NCBI RefSeq assembly: GCF_004924335.1 | Contig: NZ_CP024633.1 | Span: 1,116,001 to 1,180,000, forward strand | DNA: 64,000 nucleotides | DNA from: Mycobacteroides salmoniphilum | Lineage (GTDB): Bacteria > Actinomycetota > Actinomycetes > Mycobacteriales > Mycobacteriaceae | Reading direction: 5' to 3' | Shown: piece after piece, positions 25,773 through 34,320 of the stretch | How the letters are laid out: every line of letters starts with the position of its first letter | Position numbering within the stretch: the stretch's first letter is position 1 | The notes under the pieces: generated by a model | What the model was told of the DNA's origin: nothing | What the model saw: only the letters and a program-made list of their open reading frames with translations | Databases searched by the model: none | Translations under genes and position numbers: made by a program

Positions 25773-27052
25773 TCGTCGTCTCCGAAGTCGACGTTCCATC
25801 CCATGGACTTGTAGCGGCGTTTCTCCGACTCGCGGCGCTGCTTCTCGGCACGTTCGTGCTCGGACCAGTCGCCGATGACGCCGGGGGATGCCTTGGGTAG
25901 ATCGCCGAACAGCTCGTTGCCGTTGTCCCAGTTGATGAGGAATTCCGGAGTCTGGTGTTCGTCGTCGTCTTCGCCCTTGCCGCCGCGGCCGTGGGCGCCG
26001 CCCATGGGGGCCATGCCCATGCCGCCCATACCCATTGCGCCACCACGGACTCCGGCACCGCCGATGCCGGCGGCGTTGGTTCCGGCGCCGCCCGGTCCGG
26101 GAACGCCCGCGCCGCCGCGCAATGCACCTGGGCCGCCGAGGGTTCCAGTACCCGAGCCCGAACCTGAGGGGGAGCCGAAACCTGCTGCGGTCGTGTTGCC
26201 GGGTGCCAGGCCGGAGCCGTCCTTGCCCAGGCCGCCCGCGAGGCCGCCGAGCGCATTGCCCAGGCCGCTACCCGAACCGCCGGAGCCACTTTGGGGGCTG
26301 CCGCCTCCCGAACCGCCGCCACTGCCCGCGCCTTGGCCCTGGCCTTGTCCGTTCTGGCTGCCGGACCCGTCGCTGAAGGCGGGTTTGGTGTTCTTGTCGG
26401 CCAGGCCGTCGCCGAACTTGTTTGAGGTATTGGGACTTTGGCCTCCGCCTGCGCCACCGTTCTGTCCGCCCCCGCCGCCGCTGGGGTTGGATTCGGGGTT
26501 GTTGGTGGGCTGCTGAAGCGTGATGTTCCCGGGGTTGTTGCCCTTCGGTGGTTGCACGTCGGTGACATTGTCGCCCTCGCGAACCACGGGCTCGCTGAAC
26601 AGGCCGATCATCTGAAGGCGTGCGAAGAACTGCTCTTGGTTTTTCCGCTGCTTGATCTCGGCATCGGAGTATCCGGACTTCTTCATGTCTGCGGCAGCGG
26701 CATCAGACATTGGCGGCTCGATCTTCGACTTCGCGGTGCTCATCGCATCGCCCAGCGGCGGCATCCTGTCTGCCACATGCCGGATGCTGAGGATGCCCGT
26801 CTCTGATGCGCGGAAGTATTCGGACATGTTGGTCTGCAAGGATTTTGCCGCCTGGCCGCGCCAATCCTCGACCAGCATGCCCTGCACCTTGCCGCCGAGC
26901 GTGTGCATGATGTCGCCCAGCTGCTCGGCGATGCTGTTGATCGATTCCTTGGCGGCCTGCGGGCTACCAGTCTGGAAAGCCTGGGCGGCGTTGTAGATCG
27001 ACTGGTGGTCGTGGCCTTCCCAGTGTTCCTTTTGGATCTGCTTCTTCCCCAT
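25769..27052 (-). CDS. WXG/PPE-like N-terminal, Gly-rich type VII substrate candidate
   Basis: The product has 427 residues. Residues 1-155 form a long helical domain with W64-R-G66, the turn of WXG100-like proteins. Residues about 180-360 are Gly/Ser/Asn/Pro-rich and disordered, and the C-terminus (about 375-427) is charged and ends MGWNVDFGDDD. This recalls EspB-like secreted proteins: helical secretion domain plus low-complexity tail. The start has a strong AGGAGGAG ribosome-binding sequence. It is the last gene of the unit beginning at 28085. Secretion by an ESX system is inferred. Confidence 0.72.
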   Translation of the reverse strand: MGKKQIQKEHWEGHDHQSIYNAAQAFQTGSPQAAKESINSIAEQLGDIMHTLGGKVQGMLVEDWRGQAAKSLQTNMSEYFRASETGILSIRHVADRMPPLGDAMSTAKSKIEPPMSDAAAADMKKSGYSDAEIKQRKNQEQFFARLQMIGLFSEPVVREGDNVTDVQPPKGNNPGNITLQQPTNNPESNPSGGGGGQNGGAGGGQSPNTSNKFGDGLADKNTKPAFSDGSGSQNGQGQGQGAGSGGGSGGGSPQSGSGGSGSGLGNALGGLAGGLGKDGSGLAPGNTTAAGFGSPSGSGSGTGTLGGPGALRGGAGVPGPGGAGTNAAGIGGAGVRGGAMGMGGMGMAPMGGAHGRGGKGEDDDEHQTPEFLINWDNGNELFGDLPKASPGVIGDWSEHERAEKQRRESEKRRYKSMGWNVDFGDDD

Positions 27053-27079
27053 GTCTTCTCCTCCTGAAAACTATTAGCT

Positions 27080-27667
27080 CTAAGGTATTTTCGGCTCGAT
27101 CTGCTTCATGATCTGCAGGGTCAACGGGCATTGGTCGTAGTGTTTCTCGGTGAGTTCAGTCTTTAGATCAACCTGGACTGCGGCCACTGATTGCTGCGAA
27201 GGAATCGCGACCGCACAGCCCATCGCATTCGCGGTGTGAACCAGCCACCCCGAACGTGATCCGATCTGAAGGCGTTCCTGCCGATCAAAACGTTTCTGAG
27301 GCTGTTCAAGTTGGTCTAAGTTGGCATCGACCGCGTAGATCTTGACTCCCCATTTCGGACCGACCCACATGCATCCTCGAACGTTCTGACCAAAGGCGAT
27401 GTTGTGTGCGTCCTGTCTGCTCGCAGGGTCTACTTCCCAGCTCGCAAGATCGGCATCAGTCACCGCTGCGCATCCGTCGAAGGTGGTTCCTTTGGCGGGA
27501 CTGTTGTTGGTGCTTGTAGTTGTCGGAGCCGTGTTGCTAAATGACGAAGACGAACTCGATAAGGTCGAGTTTGACCCCGTGGCAGGCGCGCCCTGGATCC
27601 CTTCGTGGGTGCAGCCAGCGACCATCGCTGTCAAAGTGACGACGGCAGCGATCCATTTCATCTTCAT
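27080..27667 (-). CDS. DUF3558-type lipoprotein
   Basis: The product has 195 residues with a lipoprotein leader: MKMKWIAAVVTLTAMVAGC, lipobox VAGC with C19. A Ser/Thr-rich linker follows, then a DUF3558-like domain with paired cysteines (FDGCAAVTDADLASW, NVRGCMWVG, MGCAVAIP, DQCPLTLQ). DUF3558 proteins are surface lipoproteins of mycobacteria with unknown function. It lies between two type VII-type genes with 22 and 27 bp gaps, so it is probably an anchor or chaperone for the secreted partners. Confidence 0.82.
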   Translation of the reverse strand: MKMKWIAAVVTLTAMVAGCTHEGIQGAPATGSNSTLSSSSSSFSNTAPTTTSTNNSPAKGTTFDGCAAVTDADLASWEVDPASRQDAHNIAFGQNVRGCMWVGPKWGVKIYAVDANLDQLEQPQKRFDRQERLQIGSRSGWLVHTANAMGCAVAIPSQQSVAAVQVDLKTELTEKHYDQCPLTLQIMKQIEPKIP

Positions 27668-27689
27668 CGGTTCGAGTCTTCCTGACCTG

Positions 27690-28085
27690 TCAGCTGGTGG
27701 TGGGCGGTGGGTAGACGCCCAGCCCGTTGCTGTCGATGGTGTCTCCCCTTAGCTGCTCGAATGATTCGGCGTTTCGGTGCTCAGTGTTGTCGTACTCGTT
27801 CTGGGCCACCTTGGCCCACTCGGCCCACGTCTTCACTGTTTTGATGTGTGCGTTGATCACGGCAACGACGGAGTCTGATTCGCCGGACACCAAGTCGGTC
27901 ACGGCGTCGTTCCAGGACGTACCTTCCGCGCACGAACCCATGCCCAAATCGATGTAGTTACCGGCGGCCGTTAAACGAAGTTCTTCAAGCTTGTCGACTG
28001 CCCCGCTGAACTCCTGTGACACCTTCGTTGCAGCTCCGGGCGCTAGATGCAGCTCGTTCATATCGAGCCCTGAATTTCCGGGCAT
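27690..28085 (-). CDS. EspC/WXG100-like small helical protein
   Basis: The product has 131 residues and is all-helical. The opening DMNELHLAPGAATKVSQEF matches the EspC-like type VII target family (DUF2580-like). A YDNTE sequence at Y98-E102 fits the YxxxD/E secretion signal of ESX substrates. There is no exact WXG; the turn carries SWND. It is the first gene of the second unit of the locus, 44 bp below a sigma-M-like promoter. Confidence 0.75.
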   Translation of the reverse strand: MPGNSGLDMNELHLAPGAATKVSQEFSGAVDKLEELRLTAAGNYIDLGMGSCAEGTSWNDAVTDLVSGESDSVVAVINAHIKTVKTWAEWAKVAQNEYDNTEHRNAESFEQLRGDTIDSNGLGVYPPPTTS

Positions 28086-28135
28086 GGACGCTCCCCTCGC
28101 TGGTCAAGCAGACATGTTTGTCCTACATATAGCTC

Positions 28136-28162
28136 TGACGTCAGCTGGCTCGATTTGGTTCC
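28136..28162 (-). promoter_or_regulatory. Sigma-M-like promoter for the 28085-25769 unit
   Basis: On the minus strand GGAAC is followed after exactly 17 bases by CGTCA. This matches the GGAAC-N16-18-CGTC(A/G) form reported for M. tuberculosis SigM. The gap to the start codon at 28085 gives a leader of about 45 bases. The flanking ATGGAACCAAA is shared with the promoter at 31893-31919. Confidence 0.72.
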
Positions 28163-28194
28163 ATGTTTTTTCGGATGAGGAGGAAGTCGGGTCG

Positions 28195-29094
28195 TCAGGT
28201 GCCTGCCGCCGGCCAGCCGGGGTCGGCAGGCAGGGTGGGGTAGTCGCCGCGGGAGTGTTCGCCGTTGATGAAGAAAAGACGCTTTTCGTAGGGGTCAGGC
28301 GACTTCTCCATACAGGCTTTCTGGTCGTGGCTGAATGCTTTCTGCGGCCAGTAGTTGGGCTCGTCGCGCCACCCTGTGGTGGCGAGATGGTCCGCTGTTC
28401 GGATTTTCCAGCCGCCGAATACATCGGTGGTGGCGTTTGGCGCGGTTCCACGCTGAGGCTGAGTAGCCGGTTTCGAGCCTGGCGGTGGCGGCGTGAAAGT
28501 GATCCGGTAGAGGCCGATGCCGGTGTACGGATCTATGAAGGCCGGTTTTTTCGGGGGAGGGCGGTTCTCGTAGCTATATGTGCCGTCCGATTGCTGCACA
28601 CCGGTGGCGTAATCCCAGGAGCAGACAATCGCTATGTAGCCGGAGGTGTCGTCGCCGGTGAGCGATAGGATGTGTTCATACCACGCGCCGACGATCGGGG
28701 TGGTGATCTGAAATCCGCTGTCTTCCAAGTGTGGGTCACCCACGACATAGGGCCGGATTGCGAGATCGTAGATCTGATGGCCGTTGGGTGGGACGGCCTG
28801 TTCGAAGCCGGGGTAATAGAACTTGGGACTGGCCATCAGTCCACCGAGCACAAATGACTCACGGTAAGCCCGGATGACGACTGCCGGGCCGGTGAGTAGG
28901 TCAATGCCCTGTTCTGCGCTCCACCTGATCCGTAGGTCTTGGGTGAGTCCGGTGAACGGTATTGGCGACTGTGTGCCGCTAGGGGTGGGGTTGGTGTTGC
29001 CGGGGCGGTGTGTGCATCCGGCCAATACCAACGCGACAAGAAGCAGTACACCGGTTCGCGACGCCGCTTTGCGTAGGAATGGAACGGGGTTCAT
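28195..29094 (-). CDS. Lipoprotein of the type VII-type locus
   Basis: The product has 299 residues with a lipobox LVLAGC27. The mature domain is soluble and rich in aromatic residues (FYYPGFEQAVPPNG, EPNYWPQKAF) with two cysteines (IVCSWDY, KACMEKSP). I recognise no named family. Its ATG shares one base with the stop of the 799-residue gene (TAATG), so the two are coupled. The pairing of one large helical protein with one surface lipoprotein suggests that they work together outside the membrane. Confidence 0.78.
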   Translation of the reverse strand: MNPVPFLRKAASRTGVLLLVALVLAGCTHRPGNTNPTPSGTQSPIPFTGLTQDLRIRWSAEQGIDLLTGPAVVIRAYRESFVLGGLMASPKFYYPGFEQAVPPNGHQIYDLAIRPYVVGDPHLEDSGFQITTPIVGAWYEHILSLTGDDTSGYIAIVCSWDYATGVQQSDGTYSYENRPPPKKPAFIDPYTGIGLYRITFTPPPPGSKPATQPQRGTAPNATTDVFGGWKIRTADHLATTGWRDEPNYWPQKAFSHDQKACMEKSPDPYEKRLFFINGEHSRGDYPTLPADPGWPAAGT

Positions 29095-31493
29095 TAATGG
29101 CCCTTGGTTTCTGCGGGCTTGGCGGCTATGTCCTTAGTGGCACTGTTGTACGCGTCTTGGATCTTCGACGAGGTGCGGGCATCGGGTGGCACCTCAAGCA
29201 TGGCCTTGTCCACGTAGGTGTGGTAATCGTCGGCGGATAGTTTTGGGTGAAGTAGCTTCCCTTCGGGCCCTATCACCGCTCTCACTTCCTCCAGAGTGCC
29301 AACCTTCATGGGGACCGGGTGTTCAGGATCAACCCGCTGGTGAGGATCAACGGGCACAAGCAGTTCCGGAGCGATCTGGTCATGCCGCAGTACTCCTGTA
29401 GCGGCGTATGCGCTCACGAGCTGTTGCTGGGCCCTCGCTTCGCTGAGATCCGGAACGATGCTGGTCGTGAGTTGGCTGGGATCGGGGGCAGACCCGAGGA
29501 TGCCGGATTTGAGGGCGTCGGTCATGATGCCAAAGCCTGGAGACAGGTCCGCCGGAACAGGCAGGATCTTCGTTATGGCGCCGTATGCCGCTTCTTTCAT
29601 TTGCTGAAGATCCTTGGCTTTCTGCTCAGCGGTGACGGATGCGTCGTAATGCTGTGCATCGTGTGCCGCCGCCAACCCCGCATCGGCTAAGCCGCGGAAC
29701 CTGCCTGCTGCGCTCAAGTCGCCGGCTGGCCCAACGCCGTGCTGTTTGACTTCCTCGGCGTAGTGATTTGTTGACAGAATTGAGTCACCGTACAGCGCGC
29801 TGCCGAGCGTTTCGGCGGCCTCCTTATCTGTATCCAGGACCCTGAACAGAGCCTTGGCCTTAGCCATCGTGCCATCATCGACTGCATCTTGAGTATCTGG
29901 CGTATCGCCGAAACCCGGTGTTTCCCCGAGTATTTTGGGGTCGCCTCCGGCAATGATCCCCGCATACGGCACCAAGCCGTCAGCCATCCCGCGTGCGAGA
30001 CCAGGGCTGAGTTCTCCGAATGTCTTGACTCCTCTGTTGCCGAATCCTTGGTCGTCTGAGGAGGGCAGCGAGTTCAGCTCGGGGTGATCCATCACGTAGC
30101 TCGAGTATGCACGGGCGGTCTCACCTGACATGCGTGCTTGTTCTAGGGATACCCCTGGCCCTACGTGAGCAGAGTCGTGGGTCCAGCTCATTAGGCCGCC
30201 TGCGGCGGTGCCACCATCAGGGAACTGGTGATGCGTCAGATCACCCAAGAACTGGTCATTGCGTCCGCCATCAGGGTTCACCATCATGCCGTGGTCAACA
30301 ATGTGATCGCGGCCCGCAGACGAGAAGATGTTCTGAATGGTCGAGTCCGCAGGACCTAAGTGCGAGCTCTTGTTCTCGTTCTCGAAATGCAAGATGTCGG
30401 CGCCGCGCTGCATAAGTTTCTGATCCAGCTCGGTGCCATGTTGGAACCCAGCGTCGCCGTCCTTGATGACGTCCGACAGCCTGTCCAGATTGCCGAGGAC
30501 CGACCCTTCAGTCACCACTCCGCGACCCTGGCCGTGTTCGAGTGGGACGTAGTTGTATCCAGGTGACTTGTCGTTCAACGCCTGCTGAACCGACGTCGGC
30601 AGCTTGTCATACCCACCTGTCGTGAGCTCGGTGGTGGAACCCTGTGCGCCGGGGCGTAATTCGGTCTTCGCATAGCCGTACTGATTCGAACCCATCATCT
30701 GCAGCGCGTTACCGATAATGCTCTTGTTGTTGCCCAAGCGCCGCTCGGCCCGGTGAATGTCCTCCACCGACATCCCGTTCATTTGCCCCTGCAGCTGCCC
30801 CAACACCTGTTGCTGTGAACGCGTCAACTGCACCGGCCGACCCGCATCGCGATCCGCGATCTGTTCCGGGCTAAGGATCGATGCCGCCTGGACGCGCGCC
30901 TTCTGCTGTTCTGTAGCGGTTCCGGCCAAAACGTCGTGGACATCACGTTCGGCTTGTTCAGGACTTCCCTCGGCGATCTGTTTCTCCGCCATGGTGTGGC
31001 CGCCGGTGCCTTCGTCGAGCACGCGTGCCAGCGAGTCGTCCAACATTTCGCCGCGTGCCACCAGGCCCGTCACCCGCTGATGGAGATCCTTCAGTTTGTT
31101 GATGACTTTCTGGAGCTGATCCTTGTCCATCCCGGTGATGTCCGGCGGCGTCACAGCATTCGTCTTGGGATCGATGTCCACCTTGGGAGGAGCCGCAGCG
31201 TCTGCCAAGAAGGTGCCGATGTCGGCGGCTAACGCTTGCGACTCTCCATAGGCCTTGTTGGCGTGCATCGCGACATACATCGCCTCGAACCCCGAGGTCT
31301 CGAATCGGGCGGACGAGCGTTTCATCGCGTCCCTGGCGGCGTCGCCGGCATCACCCTTCCAGGTCGACATATCGACAATGGCCTGCACCTTGTCCGCGGC
31401 TTGCTGGCTGGCATCACCGCGTTTAGACGCGGCATCGGCGAGTGACTTAATCTGCGGCGGCCAGTGCTGCAACTCGTCAAGTGTCATCCCCAT
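29094..31493 (-). CDS. Large WXG-like protein with conserved TPR-region-type module
   Basis: The product has 799 residues. Residues 1-100 are a WXG100-like helical domain with W45-K-G47. Residues about 120-200 are coiled-coil, and 203-272 carry a module shared with the 342-residue protein at 44902: AAS(I/L)L...(Q)(I/L)...AG(R/K)xV, a Gln-rich helix, then LMxSNQ-like. The rest (about 280-799) is a long soluble domain rich in Gly, Asp and His, unlike any enzyme I can name. Such proteins are often labelled TPR repeat region-containing in mycobacteria. It could be a secreted effector or toxin. It lies between a small WXG-like gene (12 bp gap) and a lipoprotein. Confidence 0.75.
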   Translation of the reverse strand: MGMTLDELQHWPPQIKSLADAASKRGDASQQAADKVQAIVDMSTWKGDAGDAARDAMKRSSARFETSGFEAMYVAMHANKAYGESQALAADIGTFLADAAAPPKVDIDPKTNAVTPPDITGMDKDQLQKVINKLKDLHQRVTGLVARGEMLDDSLARVLDEGTGGHTMAEKQIAEGSPEQAERDVHDVLAGTATEQQKARVQAASILSPEQIADRDAGRPVQLTRSQQQVLGQLQGQMNGMSVEDIHRAERRLGNNKSIIGNALQMMGSNQYGYAKTELRPGAQGSTTELTTGGYDKLPTSVQQALNDKSPGYNYVPLEHGQGRGVVTEGSVLGNLDRLSDVIKDGDAGFQHGTELDQKLMQRGADILHFENENKSSHLGPADSTIQNIFSSAGRDHIVDHGMMVNPDGGRNDQFLGDLTHHQFPDGGTAAGGLMSWTHDSAHVGPGVSLEQARMSGETARAYSSYVMDHPELNSLPSSDDQGFGNRGVKTFGELSPGLARGMADGLVPYAGIIAGGDPKILGETPGFGDTPDTQDAVDDGTMAKAKALFRVLDTDKEAAETLGSALYGDSILSTNHYAEEVKQHGVGPAGDLSAAGRFRGLADAGLAAAHDAQHYDASVTAEQKAKDLQQMKEAAYGAITKILPVPADLSPGFGIMTDALKSGILGSAPDPSQLTTSIVPDLSEARAQQQLVSAYAATGVLRHDQIAPELLVPVDPHQRVDPEHPVPMKVGTLEEVRAVIGPEGKLLHPKLSADDYHTYVDKAMLEVPPDARTSSKIQDAYNSATKDIAAKPAETKGH

Positions 31494-31505
31494 GTTTGTT
31501 CCCCC

Positions 31506-31844
31506 CTAGACCGCGCTGCTGGGTCCGGCTTGCTCGATACCCGCACGATTGAGCTCGTCCCGGGTCACGAATTTGGCCGCGGACGCCTTGTGGTTTTCGC
31601 CGTGGCTGGTGAGCTCTGCGTGATGGTCCGCGGTTTCCTTCTCCCACTCGGAAATCCGGTTGCTCAACGCCTTGGCGGCACGACCCGATCCGAAACCTGC
31701 TTGTGCATCGGTCAATGCGCGGTGGGCGGCGTCGTGTGCGTCCTTCAGATCGGCAGCATGTATGTGGAGTTGGTCTCCATGAATCTGCAGTTCGGCCGGG
31801 TCCACATGCAAGTGCCCACCCGATGAACCCGAAACGCTCGACAT
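31506..31844 (-). CDS. EspC/WXG100-like small helical protein
   Basis: The product has 112 residues from ATG 31844, which has GAGGAGA upstream. It begins with a Ser/Gly stretch, then HLHVDPAELQIHGDQLHIHA and a second helix ISEWEKETADHHAELTSHG, the EspC-like (DUF2580-type) layout. The turn reads FGSG in place of WXG. His is unusually frequent. It is the first gene of the locus, about 40 bases below a sigma-M-like promoter, and would be the small partner of the 799-residue protein. Confidence 0.75.
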   Translation of the reverse strand: MSSVSGSSGGHLHVDPAELQIHGDQLHIHAADLKDAHDAAHRALTDAQAGFGSGRAAKALSNRISEWEKETADHHAELTSHGENHKASAAKFVTRDELNRAGIEQAGPSSAV

Positions 31845-31892
31845 GTCTGATTCTCCTCGTCCGTACGGCATGCATGCCTCTATACAAAGATC

Positions 31893-31919
31893 CGACGGGA
31901 TAGCGCCTCGTTTGGTTCC
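31893..31919 (-). promoter_or_regulatory. Sigma-M-like promoter for the 31844-28195 unit
   Basis: On the minus strand GGAAC is followed after exactly 17 bases by CGTCG. It shares ATGGAACCAAA with the promoter at 28136-28162, and spacing to the start codon is also alike. Two independent matches at the head of the two units of one locus argue against chance. Confidence 0.72.
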
Positions 31920-31975
31920 ATCTATTTTCTGGGAATCGAGGGCGTGCCGCGCGCCTGGCACCGTCCTTCGCCGAG

Positions 31976-32025
31976 TGCATACCGCACGCAGGGGAAACGC
32001 TCGAAAGGCCTGCGTGCGGTATGCA
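31976..32025. repeat. Perfect 17-bp inverted repeat in a divergent promoter region
   Basis: TGCATACCGCACGCAGG and its exact complement are separated by 16 bases. There is no T tract on either side, and neither flanking gene ends here (the type VII unit and the MMPL gene diverge), so a terminator is unlikely. It may be an operator pair or a structured RNA. The rest of 31845-32109 holds the promoters and the operator-like repeats listed here. Confidence 0.6.
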
Positions 32026-32061
32026 GTCGGCGGGGACATTCCCACCCTTGACCCGCCTAAC

Positions 32062-32089
32062 TTATCGCTGATAACTTAACGCCGTTATC
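32062..32089. promoter_or_regulatory. Probable TetR-type operator upstream of MMPL gene
   Basis: TTATC (32062), GATAAC (32070) and GTTATC (32084) form overlapping inverted half-sites: TTATC-N3-GATAA and GATAAC-N8-GTTATC. They lie 20-48 bp before the MMPL start. The TetR gene at the end of this operon is the obvious candidate to bind here. Confidence 0.55.
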
Positions 32090-32109
32090 CTCCGGAGGAA
32101 GGCGTTGCG

Positions 32110-34320
32110 ATGCTGGAACGTTTAGCTCGATCGGTTATCGCGGCACCTCGCCTCGTACTCGGTGCGGCACTGCTCATCGCCATAGCGGCCGCCATCTTCG
32201 GGGTCCCGGTGACCAAGCATCTCGCCGCGGGCGGACAGCAAGACCCCAATTCCGAGTCCGCGTATGTGACGCGAGTTCTCGCCGACAAGTTCGACATCAG
32301 CGACCAATCCCTGGTCTTCATGCTCACCAGCGATCAGGGAGTCAAGAGCCCGCAGATGCGCGCCGTCGCGGCCGATCTGGAGCGCCAGCTCAAAGACTCC
32401 GGTGAGGTGCTCAACCTGACCTCGGCGTGGACGGGTCCACCGCAGGTCGCCGATGATCTCTTCGGCACCGACGGCAAGTCGGGCTTGATCGTCGCCGGGC
32501 TGACCGGGGGCGAGAACGACGCCCAGAAGCACGCGGCGATTCTCATCAAGTCGCTCGCCGTCGACCGCGACGGGGTCTCGGTCAAGGCCGGCGGCGTGGC
32601 CACGCTCTACAACCAGATCGTCACGCAGTCCGAGAAGGACCTGCTAGTCATGGAATCGATCGCGATTCCGATCAGCTTCGTGGTGCTGGTCTGGATCTTC
32701 GGCGGTCTCTACGCGGCCTTGCTGCCCCTGGTCGTCGGGGTCTTCTCGATCGTCGGGGCGATGTCCATCTTGCGGGGCCTGACGTACGTCACCGACGTGT
32801 CGGTGTTCGCATTGAACCTGGCTGTCGCCATGGGATTGGCACTCGCCATCGATTACTCGCTGCTGATCATCAGTCGCTATCGCGAAGAGGTGAACTCCGG
32901 CAAGCCGCGCGACGAAGCGCTGGTACTGACCATGACCACGGCGGGCCGCACCGTGCTGTTCTCGGCGCTGACCGTCGCCCTGGCGCTGGTGGCACTGATC
33001 CTGTTCCCGATGTACTTCCTCAAGTCCTTCGGGTACGCGGGTGTCGCCGTGGTGTTCGTCGGTGCCATTGCGGCTCTTGTCATCGTGCCCGCGGTCGTGA
33101 CACTCCTTGGCGATCGGATTGATGCCCTCGATGTACGCCGACTCATTCGCAAGATCCTGGGTAGGCCGGAACCCACGGCCAAGGAGATCACCGAGACCTT
33201 CTGGTATCGAAACACCAAACGGGTTATGGCCCGGGCGATTCCGATCTCCATCGTCATCGTGACGGCGTTGGTGGTTCTGGGCCTGCCGTTCCTCAACGGA
33301 ACCTTCGGGTTCCCGGACGACCGGGTGTTGCCGGCATCGGCCTCGGCGCATCAGGTCGGCAACGAGATGCGCCGAAACTTCAACAACAACAGCTCGACCA
33401 ATCTGTCCGTCGTCGCCGAGGACATCGGTGCGGTGCCGCCGCGGGACATCGACGAGTACGCCACGGACCTCTCGAAGATCGAGGATGTCAAGGAAGTGGC
33501 CGCGCCCACCGGTGCGTTCATCCGGGGCATGAAGGTCGGTCCGCCCTCGAGCGCAACCGGGATCAAGGACGGGGCAGCACTTTTCACGGTCCAGACCGGT
33601 GCCAAGCCCTACACCGACGCTGCTGAGCGCCAGCTTGACGCCATTCACGCCCTCCCTGGTCCGGGCGATACCACGGTCAAGATCGGTGGGGGTGCCCAAC
33701 TGGACCGCGACGCGGTCGACGGCATCGTGCACAAGCTTCCCCTGGTGCTGGCCATCATCGCGATCGTCACCTTCGCGCTGCTGTTCCTGCTGACCGGCTC
33801 GGTGGTTCTGCCGCTGAAGGCGCTCGTCCTCAACGTGCTGTCGCTGACGGCGACCTTTGGCGCGCTGATCTGGATATTCCAAGAGGGACACCTAGGCGGA
33901 TTCGGGACCGAGGTCACCGGCACGATTGTCGCCACCATGCCGATGCTGTTGTTCTGTATAGCGTTTGGGCTGTCGATGGACTACGAGGTATTCCTCATCT
34001 CGCGGATCCGGGAGTACTGGATGGCGTCCGGACACACGCGCGCCGACAACGACGAGGCCGTGGCACTCGGGGTGGCCCGCACCGGCCGGGTGGTCACCGC
34101 GGCGGCGATGATCATGACCATTGCCTTCGCCGCACTGATCGCCGCGCAGGTGGCGTTCATGCGGATGTTCGGCACCGGACTGACCATTGCGATCGTGGTC
34201 GACGCCACCATCATCCGGATGCTACTGGTGCCCTCGTTCATGCGAATGCTCGGACGCTTCAACTGGTGGGCGCCCAAGCCCTTGGTCAAACTCCATGAAC
34301 GAATCGGATTCAGTGACTAA
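32110..34320 (+). CDS. MMPL family transporter
   Basis: The product has 736 residues with the RND/MMPL plan: helix 1 at about 12-32, a periplasmic loop to about 180, helices 2-6, a second loop (about 395-540), and helices 7-12. The proton-relay motifs are IDYSLLIISRYREE and MDYEVFLISRIREY. It is shorter than the lipid-exporting MmpL3-type and lacks a long C-terminal tail. It starts after a GGAGGAAGG sequence. The TetR gene overlaps its end, so it is likely self-regulated through the repeats at 32062. The substrate is unknown; a lipid or drug is likely. Confidence 0.88.
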   Translation: MLERLARSVIAAPRLVLGAALLIAIAAAIFGVPVTKHLAAGGQQDPNSESAYVTRVLADKFDISDQSLVFMLTSDQGVKSPQMRAVAADLERQLKDSGEVLNLTSAWTGPPQVADDLFGTDGKSGLIVAGLTGGENDAQKHAAILIKSLAVDRDGVSVKAGGVATLYNQIVTQSEKDLLVMESIAIPISFVVLVWIFGGLYAALLPLVVGVFSIVGAMSILRGLTYVTDVSVFALNLAVAMGLALAIDYSLLIISRYREEVNSGKPRDEALVLTMTTAGRTVLFSALTVALALVALILFPMYFLKSFGYAGVAVVFVGAIAALVIVPAVVTLLGDRIDALDVRRLIRKILGRPEPTAKEITETFWYRNTKRVMARAIPISIVIVTALVVLGLPFLNGTFGFPDDRVLPASASAHQVGNEMRRNFNNNSSTNLSVVAEDIGAVPPRDIDEYATDLSKIEDVKEVAAPTGAFIRGMKVGPPSSATGIKDGAALFTVQTGAKPYTDAAERQLDAIHALPGPGDTTVKIGGGAQLDRDAVDGIVHKLPLVLAIIAIVTFALLFLLTGSVVLPLKALVLNVLSLTATFGALIWIFQEGHLGGFGTEVTGTIVATMPMLLFCIAFGLSMDYEVFLISRIREYWMASGHTRADNDEAVALGVARTGRVVTAAAMIMTIAFAALIAAQVAFMRMFGTGLTIAIVVDATIIRMLLVPSFMRMLGRFNWWAPKPLVKLHERIGFSD

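Noticed and set aside
26000..26520. Plus-strand Pro-rich frame opposite the Gly-rich gene
   Set aside because: Pro runs are the complement of Gly codons; no start signal or family.
31976..32025. Intrinsic terminator
   Set aside because: No T tract on either strand and the neighbouring genes diverge from this point.
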